Below, in pieces: positions 16,391-25,339 of a stretch of DNA of 64,000 bases. Each line of letters starts with the position of its first letter. Within the stretch, counting starts at the first letter, position 1. The notes under the pieces were generated by a model. That model did not search any database and was not told where the DNA came from. It saw only the letters and a program-made list of their open reading frames with translations. Source of the DNA: Bryobacter sp. (GTDB taxonomy: Bacteria > Acidobacteriota > Terriglobia > Bryobacterales > Bryobacteraceae); assembly GCA_022843625.1 (NCBI GenBank), contig JALHNH010000003.1, forward strand, positions 62,001 through 126,000. The letters are read 5' to 3'. The position numbers and the translations under genes were made by a program.

Positions 16391-17094
16391 TAGTTCAGCT
16401 TCCTGAGCCAGATATTGCGAAAGCGCATCTCTGTGTGAGGTGCGCCCTTGAAGCCGGAGTGGTCCTGCAGGCGCAATGACCCTGGCTCGCAAAGACTCGC
16501 CTGCTGGCAGCCGGCTCCCTTCTTGGGCAGCAGCGTATTCAACTGCACCATCACGCCGTTGTGAATCACCGTCGCCATGCCAGGCTTTTCAATCGCACCT
16601 TCCGCATTGCAAGCCGGGGCGGTAAAAAGGACATCGTAAGTCTGCCACTCGCCAGCGGGCCTCGAGGCATTTACCTGTGGCTCAGCAAAGCCGTAGAGCG
16701 CACCGGCAATCCCGTCGGCATAGGTCGGATTATTTAAGGAATCGAGTACTTGAAGTTCAAAACAGTCCAGCAGAAAGACACCAGAGTTACCCCGCAGCTG
16801 CCCTTTCTGATCTGGCATCGATGGCAGCTTGTATTCCACATGGATCTGCGCATTGCGATACTTCACTTTTGAAATCGCATCCTTGGCTCCCGTTGCGCAG
16901 AGCATCGACTTGTCGCTGTCGATCGTGCAGCCGGTAGGTGACCCATCCGGCTTGGTCCATTGGTCAACGCCAGAACCATCAAAGAGAATGATGGCATCAC
17001 TCGGGGGCAGAGATGGCTGAGCGCCCGGCCGCACTACTGTCGGCTGGGCGCTCAGGGCAAACGAAGAAAGAATCACAAAGGCAAGCGCACGCAT
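16390..17094 (-). CDS. Secreted DUF1080 (3-keto-disaccharide hydrolase) protein
   Basis: 234 residues with signal peptide (ALAFVILSSFALSAQ). Concanavalin-like fold markers of DUF1080: IILFDGSGVDQW, HVEYKLP, GNSGVFLLDCFELQVLDS, WQTYDVLFTAP, MRFRNIWLR. Some members hydrolyse 3-ketoglycosides. Coupled by TAATG to the downstream endonuclease/phosphatase gene. Confidence 0.88.
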   Translation of the reverse strand: MRALAFVILSSFALSAQPTVVRPGAQPSLPPSDAIILFDGSGVDQWTKPDGSPTGCTIDSDKSMLCATGAKDAISKVKYRNAQIHVEYKLPSMPDQKGQLRGNSGVFLLDCFELQVLDSLNNPTYADGIAGALYGFAEPQVNASRPAGEWQTYDVLFTAPACNAEGAIEKPGMATVIHNGVMVQLNTLLPKKGAGCQQASLCEPGSLRLQDHSGFKGAPHTEMRFRNIWLRKLN

Positions 17095-17104
17095 GCCATT
17101 GATT

Positions 17105-17506
17105 CTATCCGTTGCGGGCGCGGAAGGATTGCAGTTGATCGCGATGATAGGCGATACGCTGCCGGTCGCGCGGGTAAAGCTCCGGGGCAGTCAGAAGCCG
17201 GTTCAGGTTGTCGATGGCTCTGTCGAGCCGGCCGCGATCGAATTTGCCACGAGATGCGCTTCGTTGAAAGCGCTCGAGGTTCTCGATCGCATCTGAAAAG
17301 CGGCGGCGCGCCCAACCATCCCAAGCCGCCCTCTGGCCGATCTGTGCCAGGTCTTGCTGAATGGAATCAATTCGCCTTTGACCTTGTTCATAAGGATTGC
17401 TTCGACCATACCCACGGCCGTAAGGGTCGGACGAACGGTAGCCTCCATATTGAGCAAAAATCGCTCCACTGGTGAGCAACACGAGACTAAGAAGCCTGGC
17501 TGTCAT
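17105..17506 (-). CDS. Small secreted Gly/Tyr- and Arg-rich protein
   Basis: 133 residues from the ATG at 17506, which has GGAG at good spacing and begins a signal peptide (ARLLSLVLLTSGAIFAQ). The longer open frame upstream is not needed. After the signal come YGGYRSSDPYGRGYGRSNPY and a helical, Arg-rich region. No family recognised. Confidence 0.75.
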   Translation of the reverse strand: MTARLLSLVLLTSGAIFAQYGGYRSSDPYGRGYGRSNPYEQGQRRIDSIQQDLAQIGQRAAWDGWARRRFSDAIENLERFQRSASRGKFDRGRLDRAIDNLNRLLTAPELYPRDRQRIAYHRDQLQSFRARNG

Positions 17507-17581
17507 GAATGTCTCCTGCCCGATTGGACGCAAGGACTCTGCGCAGGTTTCGAGTGAATGCAAAAATGGAAAGCGTTCCAC

Positions 17582-18592
17582 ATGAAGACTCTTAGATTGC
17601 TTATTGCTCTGGCTGCCACGATGCAAGCCCAACAGATTGAGACGCTGATCGGTGATGGCAAGCCAGGCCTTAGCGAGACCCAGGTCAACAACCCTTACGG
17701 CCTGGTGATCGGCCCTGACGGTGCCCTCTACTGGTGCGACATCAACAGTCATGTAGTGAGGCGAATGGATCTTAAGACCAGGAAGACTACGGTGGTTGCG
17801 GGCACCGGCCAGAAAGGCAACACGGGCGAAGGTGTTCTTGCCACCTCAGCTGATCTCGATGAACCCTATGAGGTGCGCTTTGACAGCAAAGGCAATCTCT
17901 TCTTTGCCGACATGAAGAACCACATCATTCGTAGGGTCGACAAAAAGCGCAAGACCATCACAACGGTCGCCGGCACCGGCCAACCCGGCTTCAGCGGCGA
18001 CGGCGGCTACGCAACAAAGGCAATGCTACGGCAGCCCCACAGTATTGCATTCGACCCCCAGGGCCGTCTCCTGATATGCGACATCGGAAACGACCGTGTG
18101 CGGCGTCTTGATCTCAACAGCGGCACTATCGAAACCTATCTCGGCAACGGCGAAAAGAAAGATCCAGTCGAAGGTGCGAAACTCCTCGATACTCCTCTAC
18201 TGGCACCACGCGCAATCGAGATCGGCAAGGACGGCAAGCTCTTCATCGTCAAGCGTCAGGGCAATGCACTCTACGAGGTAGACCCCAACCGCGGCACGTA
18301 TCATCTTTTAGCGGCCAAAGGCTTTAATGGCCCGAAAGGCATCGCCGCCGGCCCTAAAGACACTCTGTACATTGCTGATACAGAAGCCCATGCCATTCAA
18401 CGTTTCGATATCAAAACAGGCAAAATTACCCAGGTGGCTGGCAGCGGCCAGAGGGGCGATGGACCCGACGGCGACCCAATGCAGTGCAAGATGAATCGCC
18501 CGCACGGTGTTTTCGTCGACAAGAAGGGCATCGTCTACGTTGCCGACAGCGAGGCCCACCGAATCCGCAAATTCAAAATTGGAATAAGATAA
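17582..18592 (+). CDS. Secreted NHL-repeat (beta-propeller) protein
   Basis: 336 residues from the ATG at 17582, the first that starts a signal peptide (RLLIALAATMQAQQ). At least five NHL-type repeats are visible, with motifs such as NPYGLVIGPDGALYWCD, VAGTGQKGNTGEG, QPHSIAFDPQGRL and RPHGVFVDKKG. Probably a binding or scaffold propeller. Upstream of the DUF1549/1553 gene with four bases between. Confidence 0.88.
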   Translation: MKTLRLLIALAATMQAQQIETLIGDGKPGLSETQVNNPYGLVIGPDGALYWCDINSHVVRRMDLKTRKTTVVAGTGQKGNTGEGVLATSADLDEPYEVRFDSKGNLFFADMKNHIIRRVDKKRKTITTVAGTGQPGFSGDGGYATKAMLRQPHSIAFDPQGRLLICDIGNDRVRRLDLNSGTIETYLGNGEKKDPVEGAKLLDTPLLAPRAIEIGKDGKLFIVKRQGNALYEVDPNRGTYHLLAAKGFNGPKGIAAGPKDTLYIADTEAHAIQRFDIKTGKITQVAGSGQRGDGPDGDPMQCKMNRPHGVFVDKKGIVYVADSEAHRIRKFKIGIR

Positions 18593-18596
18593 TGGC

Positions 18597-20771
18597 GTGC
18601 AAGCTCGCGTGTTGATTGCGCTGACCGGACTCCTGTCCCTGTTGGCCGCCGAAGAATCGAAGACCTTCACCGCAATGCAAAAGCGTTGGTGGGCTGTCCA
18701 GCCCCTCGCGCGCGTCAGCATCCCTACCGTGAAGCAGACCCAATGGGCCAGAAACGAAATCGATACTTTCGTGCTGGAGAAGCTCGAGGCCAAAGGACTC
18801 AGCCCGAATCCTGCTGCAGACAAGGCTACCCTTCTGCGCCGCATCACACTTGATCTTACCGGCCTTCCGCCAACCGTCGACGAGATGCAAAGCTTCCTCG
18901 ACGACGCCTCACCCAAAGCCTGGGAGCGCGTTGTGGATCGCCTGCTTTCCTCGTCTCACTACGGCGAACGCTGGGCTCGTCACTGGCTCGATGTCGCACG
19001 CTATGCCGATAGCGATGGCTTCAAGGCTGACGACACGCGCGCGCACGTCTGGCGCTATCGCGACTATGTAATTAAGAGCTTCAACGAAGACAAGCCCTAC
19101 GATCGCTTCGTAAAAGAGCAGATTGCCGGCGACGAACTTTATCCCGGCAACAACGATGCCAAAATTGGCGTCTCCTTCAACCGTCATTTCCCCGACGAAT
19201 ATAATGCCGCCCACATCAAACTGCGCCGTCAGGAGATGCTCAACGACATTACCGACGCTGTGGGCTATGCCTTCCTCGGAGTTACCCTAGCCTGCGCTCG
19301 TTGCCACGATCATAAATTCGATCCGCTCCTTCATAAGGATTACTATCGCCTGCAAAGCTTTTTCTCCAACGTCCGCATCGATGATGGCGTAGTGCTCGAC
19401 GGACCAGAACAGCAGAAGGCCTACAATGAGCAACTGGCAAAGTGGGAGGCTGCCTCTGAAAAAGTCCGCACCGAAATGCAGGCGCTGCTAAAGCCAGCCC
19501 GGGATTCTTTCTACCAGGAGCGGCTCTCGCGCTTTCCCGAAGACATTCAGGAAGTTCTGACCATGAAGGCCGAAGCCCGTAACCCTGAGCAGTGGATGGT
19601 GTATCACAAGGCACTCCCTCAGGTGGTCTTCACCGACAACGAACTACGCGGCAAGCTGCGTGGCGAAGCTTCCGCCCGGTACAAGGCTCTAGAAGTTGAA
19701 CTTAAGACGTTTGATGCTCTCAAGCCTGCACCACTCAATGTTGCCCAGTCGATAGCCGATGGTTCCCGGACTGCACCCAAAACGCACGTGCTTCGTGGTG
19801 GAGCGTGGGACGGCCAGATGGAAGAAGTACAGCCCGGCTTCCTGAGCATCCTCGACCCGAGCGACCTGAAGATCACCCCTGCTGCCACCGAATCTACAGG
19901 CCGCCGCAGCGCCCTGGCCAACTGGCTTGCCAGCCCCACCAACCCACTCTCCACACGTGTGATCGTAAATCGTGTCTGGCACTACCATTTCGGACGCGGC
20001 ATCGTTGGCACCCCTAGCGACATGGGCGTGATGGGCGAGCGTCCCTCCCACAAAGAACTCCTTGATTGGCTCACTGCCAAATTTGTTGGCGAAGACCAGT
20101 GGAGCATGAAGAAGCTGCACAAGCGCATCCTTATGAGCGCCACATACCAGCAAAGCTCCAGCACCCGGACTGAAGCCGAAAAGATTGACCCCGAAAACAA
20201 GCTGCTCTGGAAGTTCACTCGCCGCCGTTTGGAAGGCGAATCCATCCGCGATTCGATGCTTGCCACCAGCGGGATGTTAAACACGAAGATGGGCGGCCCC
20301 GGTGTCTTCCCGCCTCTGCCTGATGGCGTTCTGCCCAAGGGCTACCAGTTGTGGAAAGCCACACCTGAATCAGATGACAACCTTCGCCGCAGCGTCTATA
20401 TCTTCGTGCGCCGCAACCTGCGCTACCCCATGTTCCAGAGCTTCGACATGCCCGACACGCACGAAAGCTGCGCCCGCCGCCAAGCCACCGTCACGCCAGA
20501 TCAGGCCCTTGAATTGATGAACGGCAAGCTCGTCCACGAATGGGCCCGAGCCTTCGCCCGCCGTGTCGATAACGATCGTGGCATTGACACCAAAACCAAA
20601 GCGGAACGCGCCTTGCGCATGGCCTATACTCGGTCGCCCAAGGCGGAAGAAATTGCCAGCGCCGCAGCCTTCCTCACCAAACAGGAGAAGATCGCTGGCA
20701 GCCCCGAAGGCGCGCTCGAAGACCTCTGCCACACGCTTCTCAGCTCCAACGAATTCTTGTACATCAACTAG
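18597..20771 (+). CDS. DUF1549/DUF1553 domain protein
   Basis: 724 residues, GTG start; an ATG five bases earlier is out of frame. Signal peptide then WWAVQPL, DUF1549 block (ITLDLTGLPPT, SHYGERWARHWLDVARYADSDG) and DUF1553 block (NWLASPTNPLSTRVIVNRVWHYHFGRGIV, RRRLEGESIRDSMLATSG). The CARCHDHKFDP motif is a heme c-like CxxCH site. Common in Planctomycetes, Verrucomicrobia and Acidobacteria, always with a DUF1501 partner, as here. Confidence 0.92.
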   Translation: MQARVLIALTGLLSLLAAEESKTFTAMQKRWWAVQPLARVSIPTVKQTQWARNEIDTFVLEKLEAKGLSPNPAADKATLLRRITLDLTGLPPTVDEMQSFLDDASPKAWERVVDRLLSSSHYGERWARHWLDVARYADSDGFKADDTRAHVWRYRDYVIKSFNEDKPYDRFVKEQIAGDELYPGNNDAKIGVSFNRHFPDEYNAAHIKLRRQEMLNDITDAVGYAFLGVTLACARCHDHKFDPLLHKDYYRLQSFFSNVRIDDGVVLDGPEQQKAYNEQLAKWEAASEKVRTEMQALLKPARDSFYQERLSRFPEDIQEVLTMKAEARNPEQWMVYHKALPQVVFTDNELRGKLRGEASARYKALEVELKTFDALKPAPLNVAQSIADGSRTAPKTHVLRGGAWDGQMEEVQPGFLSILDPSDLKITPAATESTGRRSALANWLASPTNPLSTRVIVNRVWHYHFGRGIVGTPSDMGVMGERPSHKELLDWLTAKFVGEDQWSMKKLHKRILMSATYQQSSSTRTEAEKIDPENKLLWKFTRRRLEGESIRDSMLATSGMLNTKMGGPGVFPPLPDGVLPKGYQLWKATPESDDNLRRSVYIFVRRNLRYPMFQSFDMPDTHESCARRQATVTPDQALELMNGKLVHEWARAFARRVDNDRGIDTKTKAERALRMAYTRSPKAEEIASAAAFLTKQEKIAGSPEGALEDLCHTLLSSNEFLYIN

Positions 20772-20783
20772 AGGAAGTCCACG

Positions 20784-22175
20784 ATGAACCTACGCAACCG
20801 TCGCCAATTCTTGACCCAGGGTGGGAGCGGTCTCGGTGCGCTCGCTTTCTCTTCGATGCTCGCCGCAGAACGCAGCACCCAGCCACACCACACGCCCAAG
20901 GCCAAGTCTGTCATCTTCCTTTTTATGGAAGGTGGCCCCAGCCACATCGATCTCTTTGACCCCAAGCCCAAGATCAACGAGCTCCACGGCCAGCCGATGC
21001 CCAAGAGCTTCGGCAAGCTGATCACCGCGATGGGCACTGGTAACAACTCGTTGATGGGTTCACCACGTAAATGGAAGCAACACGGCCAGAGTGGCACATG
21101 GGTGAGCGACTGGTACCCGCACATCGCCCAGCACGTCGATGACATGGCCGTTGTGCGCAGTTGCGTCGCCGATGGGCTCAACCACGTCGGTAGTGTCTGC
21201 CAGATGAACACTGGTGACATCCTCGCTGGCCGCCCCAGCATGGGCGCCTGGGTGAACTATGGCCTCGGTAGCGCAAACAAAGATCTGCCTTCCTTCACTG
21301 TCTTGATCGACGACAAAGACCCGCTCGGCAACACCAAAAACTGGAGCGCCGGCTTCCTCCCGGCTGTCCACCAAGGTACACTTTTCCGCCAGGGCGAAAC
21401 TCCGATTCTCAACACCCGCCTGGCCCCAGGCCAAACTACGCAGCGCCAACTCAGCAAAATGGATTTCCTCTCGCAGCTCAATCGAAGCTGGAGCGCCGAC
21501 AAGCCCGAAGACAGCGAACTCGATGCCCGTCTCAAGAGCTACGAACTGGCTTACAAGATGCAGGCCGCCGGCCCCGAGGCCGTCGACATCACAAATGAAA
21601 GTGCCGAAACCAAAGCCCTCTACGGCATGGATGAGCCGGCCACTGAAACTTTCGGTCGCAACTGCCTGCTCGCCCGCCGTCTGGTCGAACGTGGCGTGCG
21701 TTTTGTAGAACTCTACTGCGGCTCCGGCAGCGGCTGGGACGCCCACACCGACATGGAAGGCAACCACGGCAAGTGGTGCAAGGCATCGGACAAACCGATT
21801 GCTGGCCTGCTGACAGATCTCAAGCGCCGCGGCCTTCTCGATTCAACCCTGATCGTCTGGGGCGGGGAATTCGGCCGCACGCCATTCAACGAAAAAGGCA
21901 ATGGCCGCGATCATAACCCCTGGGGCTTCACGATGTGGTTCGCCGGCGGTGGAGTTAAAGGTGGCCAGGTGATCGGCTCAACAGACGAGATCGGCCTGCG
22001 AGCCGTCGAGCGCCCCTCGCACGTCCACGACATCCACGCATCGATCCTGTGGCTGATGGGCCTCGACCACATGCGCCTCACCTACCTGCGCAACGGCCGC
22101 GCCGAGCGTCCCACCATCGTCGGCGGCGAAACCATGATCCCCGAACTCTGGGGTGGCAAACCCAAACTCGCATGA
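20784..22175 (+). CDS. DUF1501 (sulfatase-like) protein, Tat-exported
   Basis: 463 residues. Starts with a twin-arginine-like signal (NRRQFLTQGGSGLGALAF). Core motifs FLFMEGGPSHIDLFDPKP, TGDILAGRPSMGAWVNYGLG and VWGGEFGRTPF are typical of DUF1501, which shares the alkaline phosphatase/sulfatase fold. Twelve bases after the DUF1549/1553 gene with GAGGAA before the start. Overlaps the next gene by ATGA. Confidence 0.92.
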   Translation: MNLRNRRQFLTQGGSGLGALAFSSMLAAERSTQPHHTPKAKSVIFLFMEGGPSHIDLFDPKPKINELHGQPMPKSFGKLITAMGTGNNSLMGSPRKWKQHGQSGTWVSDWYPHIAQHVDDMAVVRSCVADGLNHVGSVCQMNTGDILAGRPSMGAWVNYGLGSANKDLPSFTVLIDDKDPLGNTKNWSAGFLPAVHQGTLFRQGETPILNTRLAPGQTTQRQLSKMDFLSQLNRSWSADKPEDSELDARLKSYELAYKMQAAGPEAVDITNESAETKALYGMDEPATETFGRNCLLARRLVERGVRFVELYCGSGSGWDAHTDMEGNHGKWCKASDKPIAGLLTDLKRRGLLDSTLIVWGGEFGRTPFNEKGNGRDHNPWGFTMWFAGGGVKGGQVIGSTDEIGLRAVERPSHVHDIHASILWLMGLDHMRLTYLRNGRAERPTIVGGETMIPELWGGKPKLA

Positions 22176-22906
22176 TTGTTCTGATGCTTCTCGCTCTGGC
22201 GGCCGATTTCATCTATCGCGAGTCAGACCCGATCCCAGGCGCAACCCTGGTTGACAAGCTCAAACACGTTTCTCAGCGAGATCTCCTGGATGTCACCAAG
22301 GCCGATTCCGCACGCTGCGGTCCCGCAGCCATCCTCAACGCCTACCTGCTCCTCGGTGGAGATTGGCCCAAAATCGCTACCCACCTCGGTATCCAGCGCC
22401 CCTTCACTTTCGAGAACATTCACCTGGCCCAGGAAGCAATCTATAACCACGCCAACCGCGACGGCAAGCCCGGTGTCTTTGGCGGCTATCTTCCCGATTG
22501 GGATCCGTCGAGCGGCCGCTATCTCGGATGGAAGCACAAACCCACCGACGAAGCCCACCACATCTTCGAGCATCTGGGCCTGGACCACTTCCCACTCTAT
22601 GGGCCCACCAAAGACGCCATCAGCAACAAGGGGCCAGCTATCGAATCTGCCCTCAAAGCCGACCCCAGGACCGTCTTCGTTATCGGAGTAAAGGAGGCCT
22701 TCAACGAAGCCGTCAGCAATCCTGTCCTCTCCGGCGAAGTCGCCAACCACTACACCCTCGTCTTCCAGGACAAGGGCAAGTTCTACATGCTCGATCCCTG
22801 GGCCAAGATCGGCGACTATGCATTGCGAAGCTTCGATGCAGAGCAAACACGATTGATGCTCTTTGAGACTTACAACCCAATCATCGCCGTCCGGCTCAAG
22901 CGATAG
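22172..22906 (+). CDS. Exported papain/C39-like cysteine peptidase-like protein
   Basis: 244 residues from the ATG at 22172 (ATGA overlap with DUF1501). Short hydrophobic N-terminus (IVLMLLALAADF). SARCGPAAILNAYLLL resembles the nucleophile Cys helix of C39-like peptidases; NHYTLVFQ and FYMLDPWA fit the His and Asp. The fold assignment is from these motifs only; a non-catalytic role is possible. Coupling to DUF1501 suggests it acts in the same exported pathway. Confidence 0.65.
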   Translation: MIVLMLLALAADFIYRESDPIPGATLVDKLKHVSQRDLLDVTKADSARCGPAAILNAYLLLGGDWPKIATHLGIQRPFTFENIHLAQEAIYNHANRDGKPGVFGGYLPDWDPSSGRYLGWKHKPTDEAHHIFEHLGLDHFPLYGPTKDAISNKGPAIESALKADPRTVFVIGVKEAFNEAVSNPVLSGEVANHYTLVFQDKGKFYMLDPWAKIGDYALRSFDAEQTRLMLFETYNPIIAVRLKR

Positions 22907-23641
22907 CTACATGTACATCCCGCCGTTGACCTTCAGCACATGCCCGGTGATGTAGCTTGAATTCTCCCCAGCCAAAAACGCAACAGCAGCCGCAATATCT
23001 TCCGGCTTGCCAAAGCGCTTCAGCGGGATCACATTCAGCATCTTCTCTTTCACTTCATCACTCAGCACCGCCGTCATATCGGTTTCGATAAACCCGGGCG
23101 TTACCGCATTCACAGTGATGTTTCGAGAAGCCAATTCCTGCGCCAGCGACTTCGTGAGCCCAATCAACCCAGCCTTGGACGAAACATAATTCGCCTGGCC
23201 CGCATTCCCCATCTCACCCACAACACTCGCGATATTGATGATCCGGCCCCAGCGTTCCTTCATCATCCCGGGCATCACTCCCTGGGCGCAAAGAAAAGCC
23301 CCAGTCAGATTCGTCTGAATCACGCTCGTAAAGTCATCGAGCTTCATTCGCATCGAAAGCCCGTCTTTGGTCACTCCGGCGTTATTCACGAGAATATGAA
23401 TCGGCCCTGCCTCGGCGATGGCCTTCTTTACGGCTTCCTGGATCGACTCAGGGCTCGACAGATCAATCGTCACCACCAGAGCCTCTCCGCCACTGGCGCG
23501 GATCTCTGCCGCCGCCTCTTCAAGCTTGTCCAGGTTGCGAGCGGCAAGCACTACTTTATGCCCCGCTGCTGCCAGCGCCTTGGCGCAGGCCAAACCAATT
23601 CCGCGACTTGCGCCGGTTATGAATGCAGTTCTCTTCGTCAC
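22907..23641 (-). CDS. fabG: 3-oxoacyl-ACP reductase
   Basis: 244 residues, exactly the usual FabG length. NAD(P) motif TGASRGIG, NNAG, catalytic Ser-Tyr-Lys (ASVVGEMGN ... YVSSK) and the C-terminal SSYITGHVLKVNGG are all present. Reduces 3-oxoacyl-ACP in fatty acid synthesis. Convergent with the cysteine peptidase-like gene and divergent from ubiD with 19 bases between. Confidence 0.92.
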   Translation of the reverse strand: MTKRTAFITGASRGIGLACAKALAAAGHKVVLAARNLDKLEEAAAEIRASGGEALVVTIDLSSPESIQEAVKKAIAEAGPIHILVNNAGVTKDGLSMRMKLDDFTSVIQTNLTGAFLCAQGVMPGMMKERWGRIINIASVVGEMGNAGQANYVSSKAGLIGLTKSLAQELASRNITVNAVTPGFIETDMTAVLSDEVKEKMLNVIPLKRFGKPEDIAAAVAFLAGENSSYITGHVLKVNGGMYM

Positions 23642-23660
23642 CCTTCCATAATAAGAGGAG

Positions 23661-25118
23661 ATGTCTTATCTGGATCTGTCCGAGTTCCTCTCCGCTCTCG
23701 ACAAAGCGGGCGAGCTAAAACGTATCCCCTTTGAAGTCGACCCTCATCTTGAGATCACGGAGTTCGCCGACCGCGCCGTAAAAAGCGGCGGCCCCGCGCT
23801 GCTCTTTGAAAAACCGAAAGGCTCTTCGATCCCTCTCGCCATCAATCTCTTCTCGAGTGACCGGCGTATGGAGATCGCCCTCGGCGTAAATTCGCTCGAC
23901 GAAATCGCCGATCGCATCACCGAATATCTCGGCATGAAGATGCCTATCGGCCTGATGGGCAAATTGAAAATGTTGCCCAAGCTCGCCGAAATGGGAAACT
24001 TCTTCCCTAAAGAAGTCTCGAGTGGCCCCTGCAAAGAAGTCATCCAGAAGGAAAACTTCTCGCTCGACGATTTCCCGATCCTCCATTGCTGGCCCGAGGA
24101 CGGCGGCCGCTACATCACCCTGCCGCTGGTCTTCAGCAAGAACCCCACCACCGGCAAGCGCAACTGCGGCATGTACCGTATGCAGGTCTACGATTCCAAG
24201 ACCACCGGCATGCACTGGCAGCTCCACAAACAGGGGGCAGACCATTACCGCCAGCTCCTCAAAGAAGGCAAGCAGCAACGCATGCCAATCGCGGTCGCCA
24301 TCGGCGCAGACCCAGCCACGCTCTATTCCGCCATCCTGCCTCTGCCACCCGAACTCGACGAAATGATGATCGCCGGCTTCCTGCGCAACAAACCAGTCGA
24401 GATGGTGAAATGCGAAACGGTCGATCTCGAAGTCCCCGCGCAAGCCGAAATCATCCTCGAAGGCTACGTCGAACTCGGCGAGCTCCGCACAGAGGGTCCT
24501 TTTGGCGACCACACGGGCTACTATTCGCTCGAAGACGATTACCCGGTCTTCCATCTCACCGCGATCACCAGACGCAAGAAGCCCATCTACACGGCCACGA
24601 TCGTCGGTCCTCCGCCGATGGAAGACTACTGGATGGGCAAAGCCATCGAGCGCATCTTCCTCCCGCTGCTGCGGATGCAGATCCCGGAGATTCGCGAGAT
24701 GTCGATGCCGGCCGAAGGCGTCTTCCACAACCTGATGCTGGTCAGCATTCGCAAGGCTTACCCGGGCCACGCCCGAAAGGTGATGCACGCGATCTGGGGC
24801 CTGGGCCAGGCAATGTTTACCAAGTGCATTGTGGTCGTGGACGAAGACGTCGACGTCCGCAACCACTCAGAAGTGGCGTGGAAGGTTCTGAATAATATCG
24901 ATCCACAGCGCGATATCGAGTTTGTTCTCGGCCCCATCGACTCGCTCGATCACGCCAGCCGTCTTGCCAATTTTGGCTCCAAAATGGGCATTGACGGAAC
25001 CAAGAAATGGGTGAGTGAAGGCTTCACCCGGCCCTGGCCCCCGGTGATCACGATGGACCAGGAAATCAAGAACCGGGTGGATCAATTGTGGAAACAGGCA
25101 GGAATGGCGAAGGGTTGA
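23661..25118 (+). CDS. ubiD: UbiD-family decarboxylase
   Basis: 485 residues, the normal length. Starts SYLDLSEFLSALDKAGELKRI; contains the prenylated-FMN site segments (GKRNCGMYRMQVYD, LHKQGADHYRQ), the Glu-rich LEGYVELGELRTEGPFGDHTG motif and VVVDEDVDVRN. Decarboxylates 4-hydroxy-3-polyprenylbenzoate or the menaquinone-pathway analogue using prenylated FMN. GAGGAG precedes the start. Which quinone pathway is not decidable here. Confidence 0.9.
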   Translation: MSYLDLSEFLSALDKAGELKRIPFEVDPHLEITEFADRAVKSGGPALLFEKPKGSSIPLAINLFSSDRRMEIALGVNSLDEIADRITEYLGMKMPIGLMGKLKMLPKLAEMGNFFPKEVSSGPCKEVIQKENFSLDDFPILHCWPEDGGRYITLPLVFSKNPTTGKRNCGMYRMQVYDSKTTGMHWQLHKQGADHYRQLLKEGKQQRMPIAVAIGADPATLYSAILPLPPELDEMMIAGFLRNKPVEMVKCETVDLEVPAQAEIILEGYVELGELRTEGPFGDHTGYYSLEDDYPVFHLTAITRRKKPIYTATIVGPPPMEDYWMGKAIERIFLPLLRMQIPEIREMSMPAEGVFHNLMLVSIRKAYPGHARKVMHAIWGLGQAMFTKCIVVVDEDVDVRNHSEVAWKVLNNIDPQRDIEFVLGPIDSLDHASRLANFGSKMGIDGTKKWVSEGFTRPWPPVITMDQEIKNRVDQLWKQAGMAKG

Positions 25119-25128
25119 TGGATGTTGG

Positions 25129-25158
25129 GGTACCTTTTTGGTAAACTGAAAAGGTACC
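25129..25158. terminator. GGTACCTTTT inverted repeat between ubiD and tRNA-His
   Basis: GGTACCTTTT at 25129-25138 and AAAAGGTACC at 25149-25158 form a 10-bp perfect inverted repeat 10 bases after the ubiD stop. May terminate ubiD transcription or be an operator near the tRNA promoter; no run of T follows the second arm. Confidence 0.5.
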
Positions 25159-25177
25159 TCACGGTGTTCAACATCAC

Positions 25178-25254
25178 GGTGCCCATAGCTCAGTTGGTAG
25201 AGCGCCGGATTGTGATTCCGGATGTCACGGGTTCAAGTCCCGTTGGGCACCCCA
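25178..25254 (+). tRNA. tRNA-His (anticodon GTG), prophage attachment gene
   Basis: Full cloverleaf with the histidine-specific extra G at -1 (25178) facing C73, acceptor GTGCCCA/TGGGCAC, D arm GCTC/GAGC, anticodon GTG at 25212-25214, T arm ACGGG/CCCGT and encoded CCA. The prophage integrase begins 85 bases downstream, so the 3' half is presumably the attachment core and remains intact. Confidence 0.95.
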
Positions 25255-25280
25255 TAACCCACTTACTTTCATCTAGATAA

Positions 25281-25306
25281 AGGCCCCCTTTCGGGGGCCT
25301 CTTTTT
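25281..25306 (+). terminator. Intrinsic terminator after tRNA-His
   Basis: AGGCCCCC/GGGGGCCT stem with TTTC loop followed by CTTTTT. Strong rho-independent terminator for the tRNA. It also faces the 3' end of the integrase gene, so it may serve both strands (runs of A precede on the other strand). Confidence 0.85.
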
Positions 25307-25308
25307 AG

Positions 25309-25330
25309 TTGCAGCGGTCTTTGCAGCGGT
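25309..25330. repeat. Tandem TTGCAGCGGT repeats next to integrase
   Basis: Two copies (25309-25318 and 25321-25330) with a 12-base period between the tRNA terminator and the integrase stop. Position fits integrase arm-type binding sites of attL. Inference only. Confidence 0.4.
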
Positions 25331-25339
25331 TTTTGGCTT

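Noticed and set aside
23715..24866. 383-codon open frame on the minus strand opposite ubiD
   Set aside because: It lies wholly inside a clear UbiD gene, has His/Asp/Val-rich shadow composition and no ribosome site.
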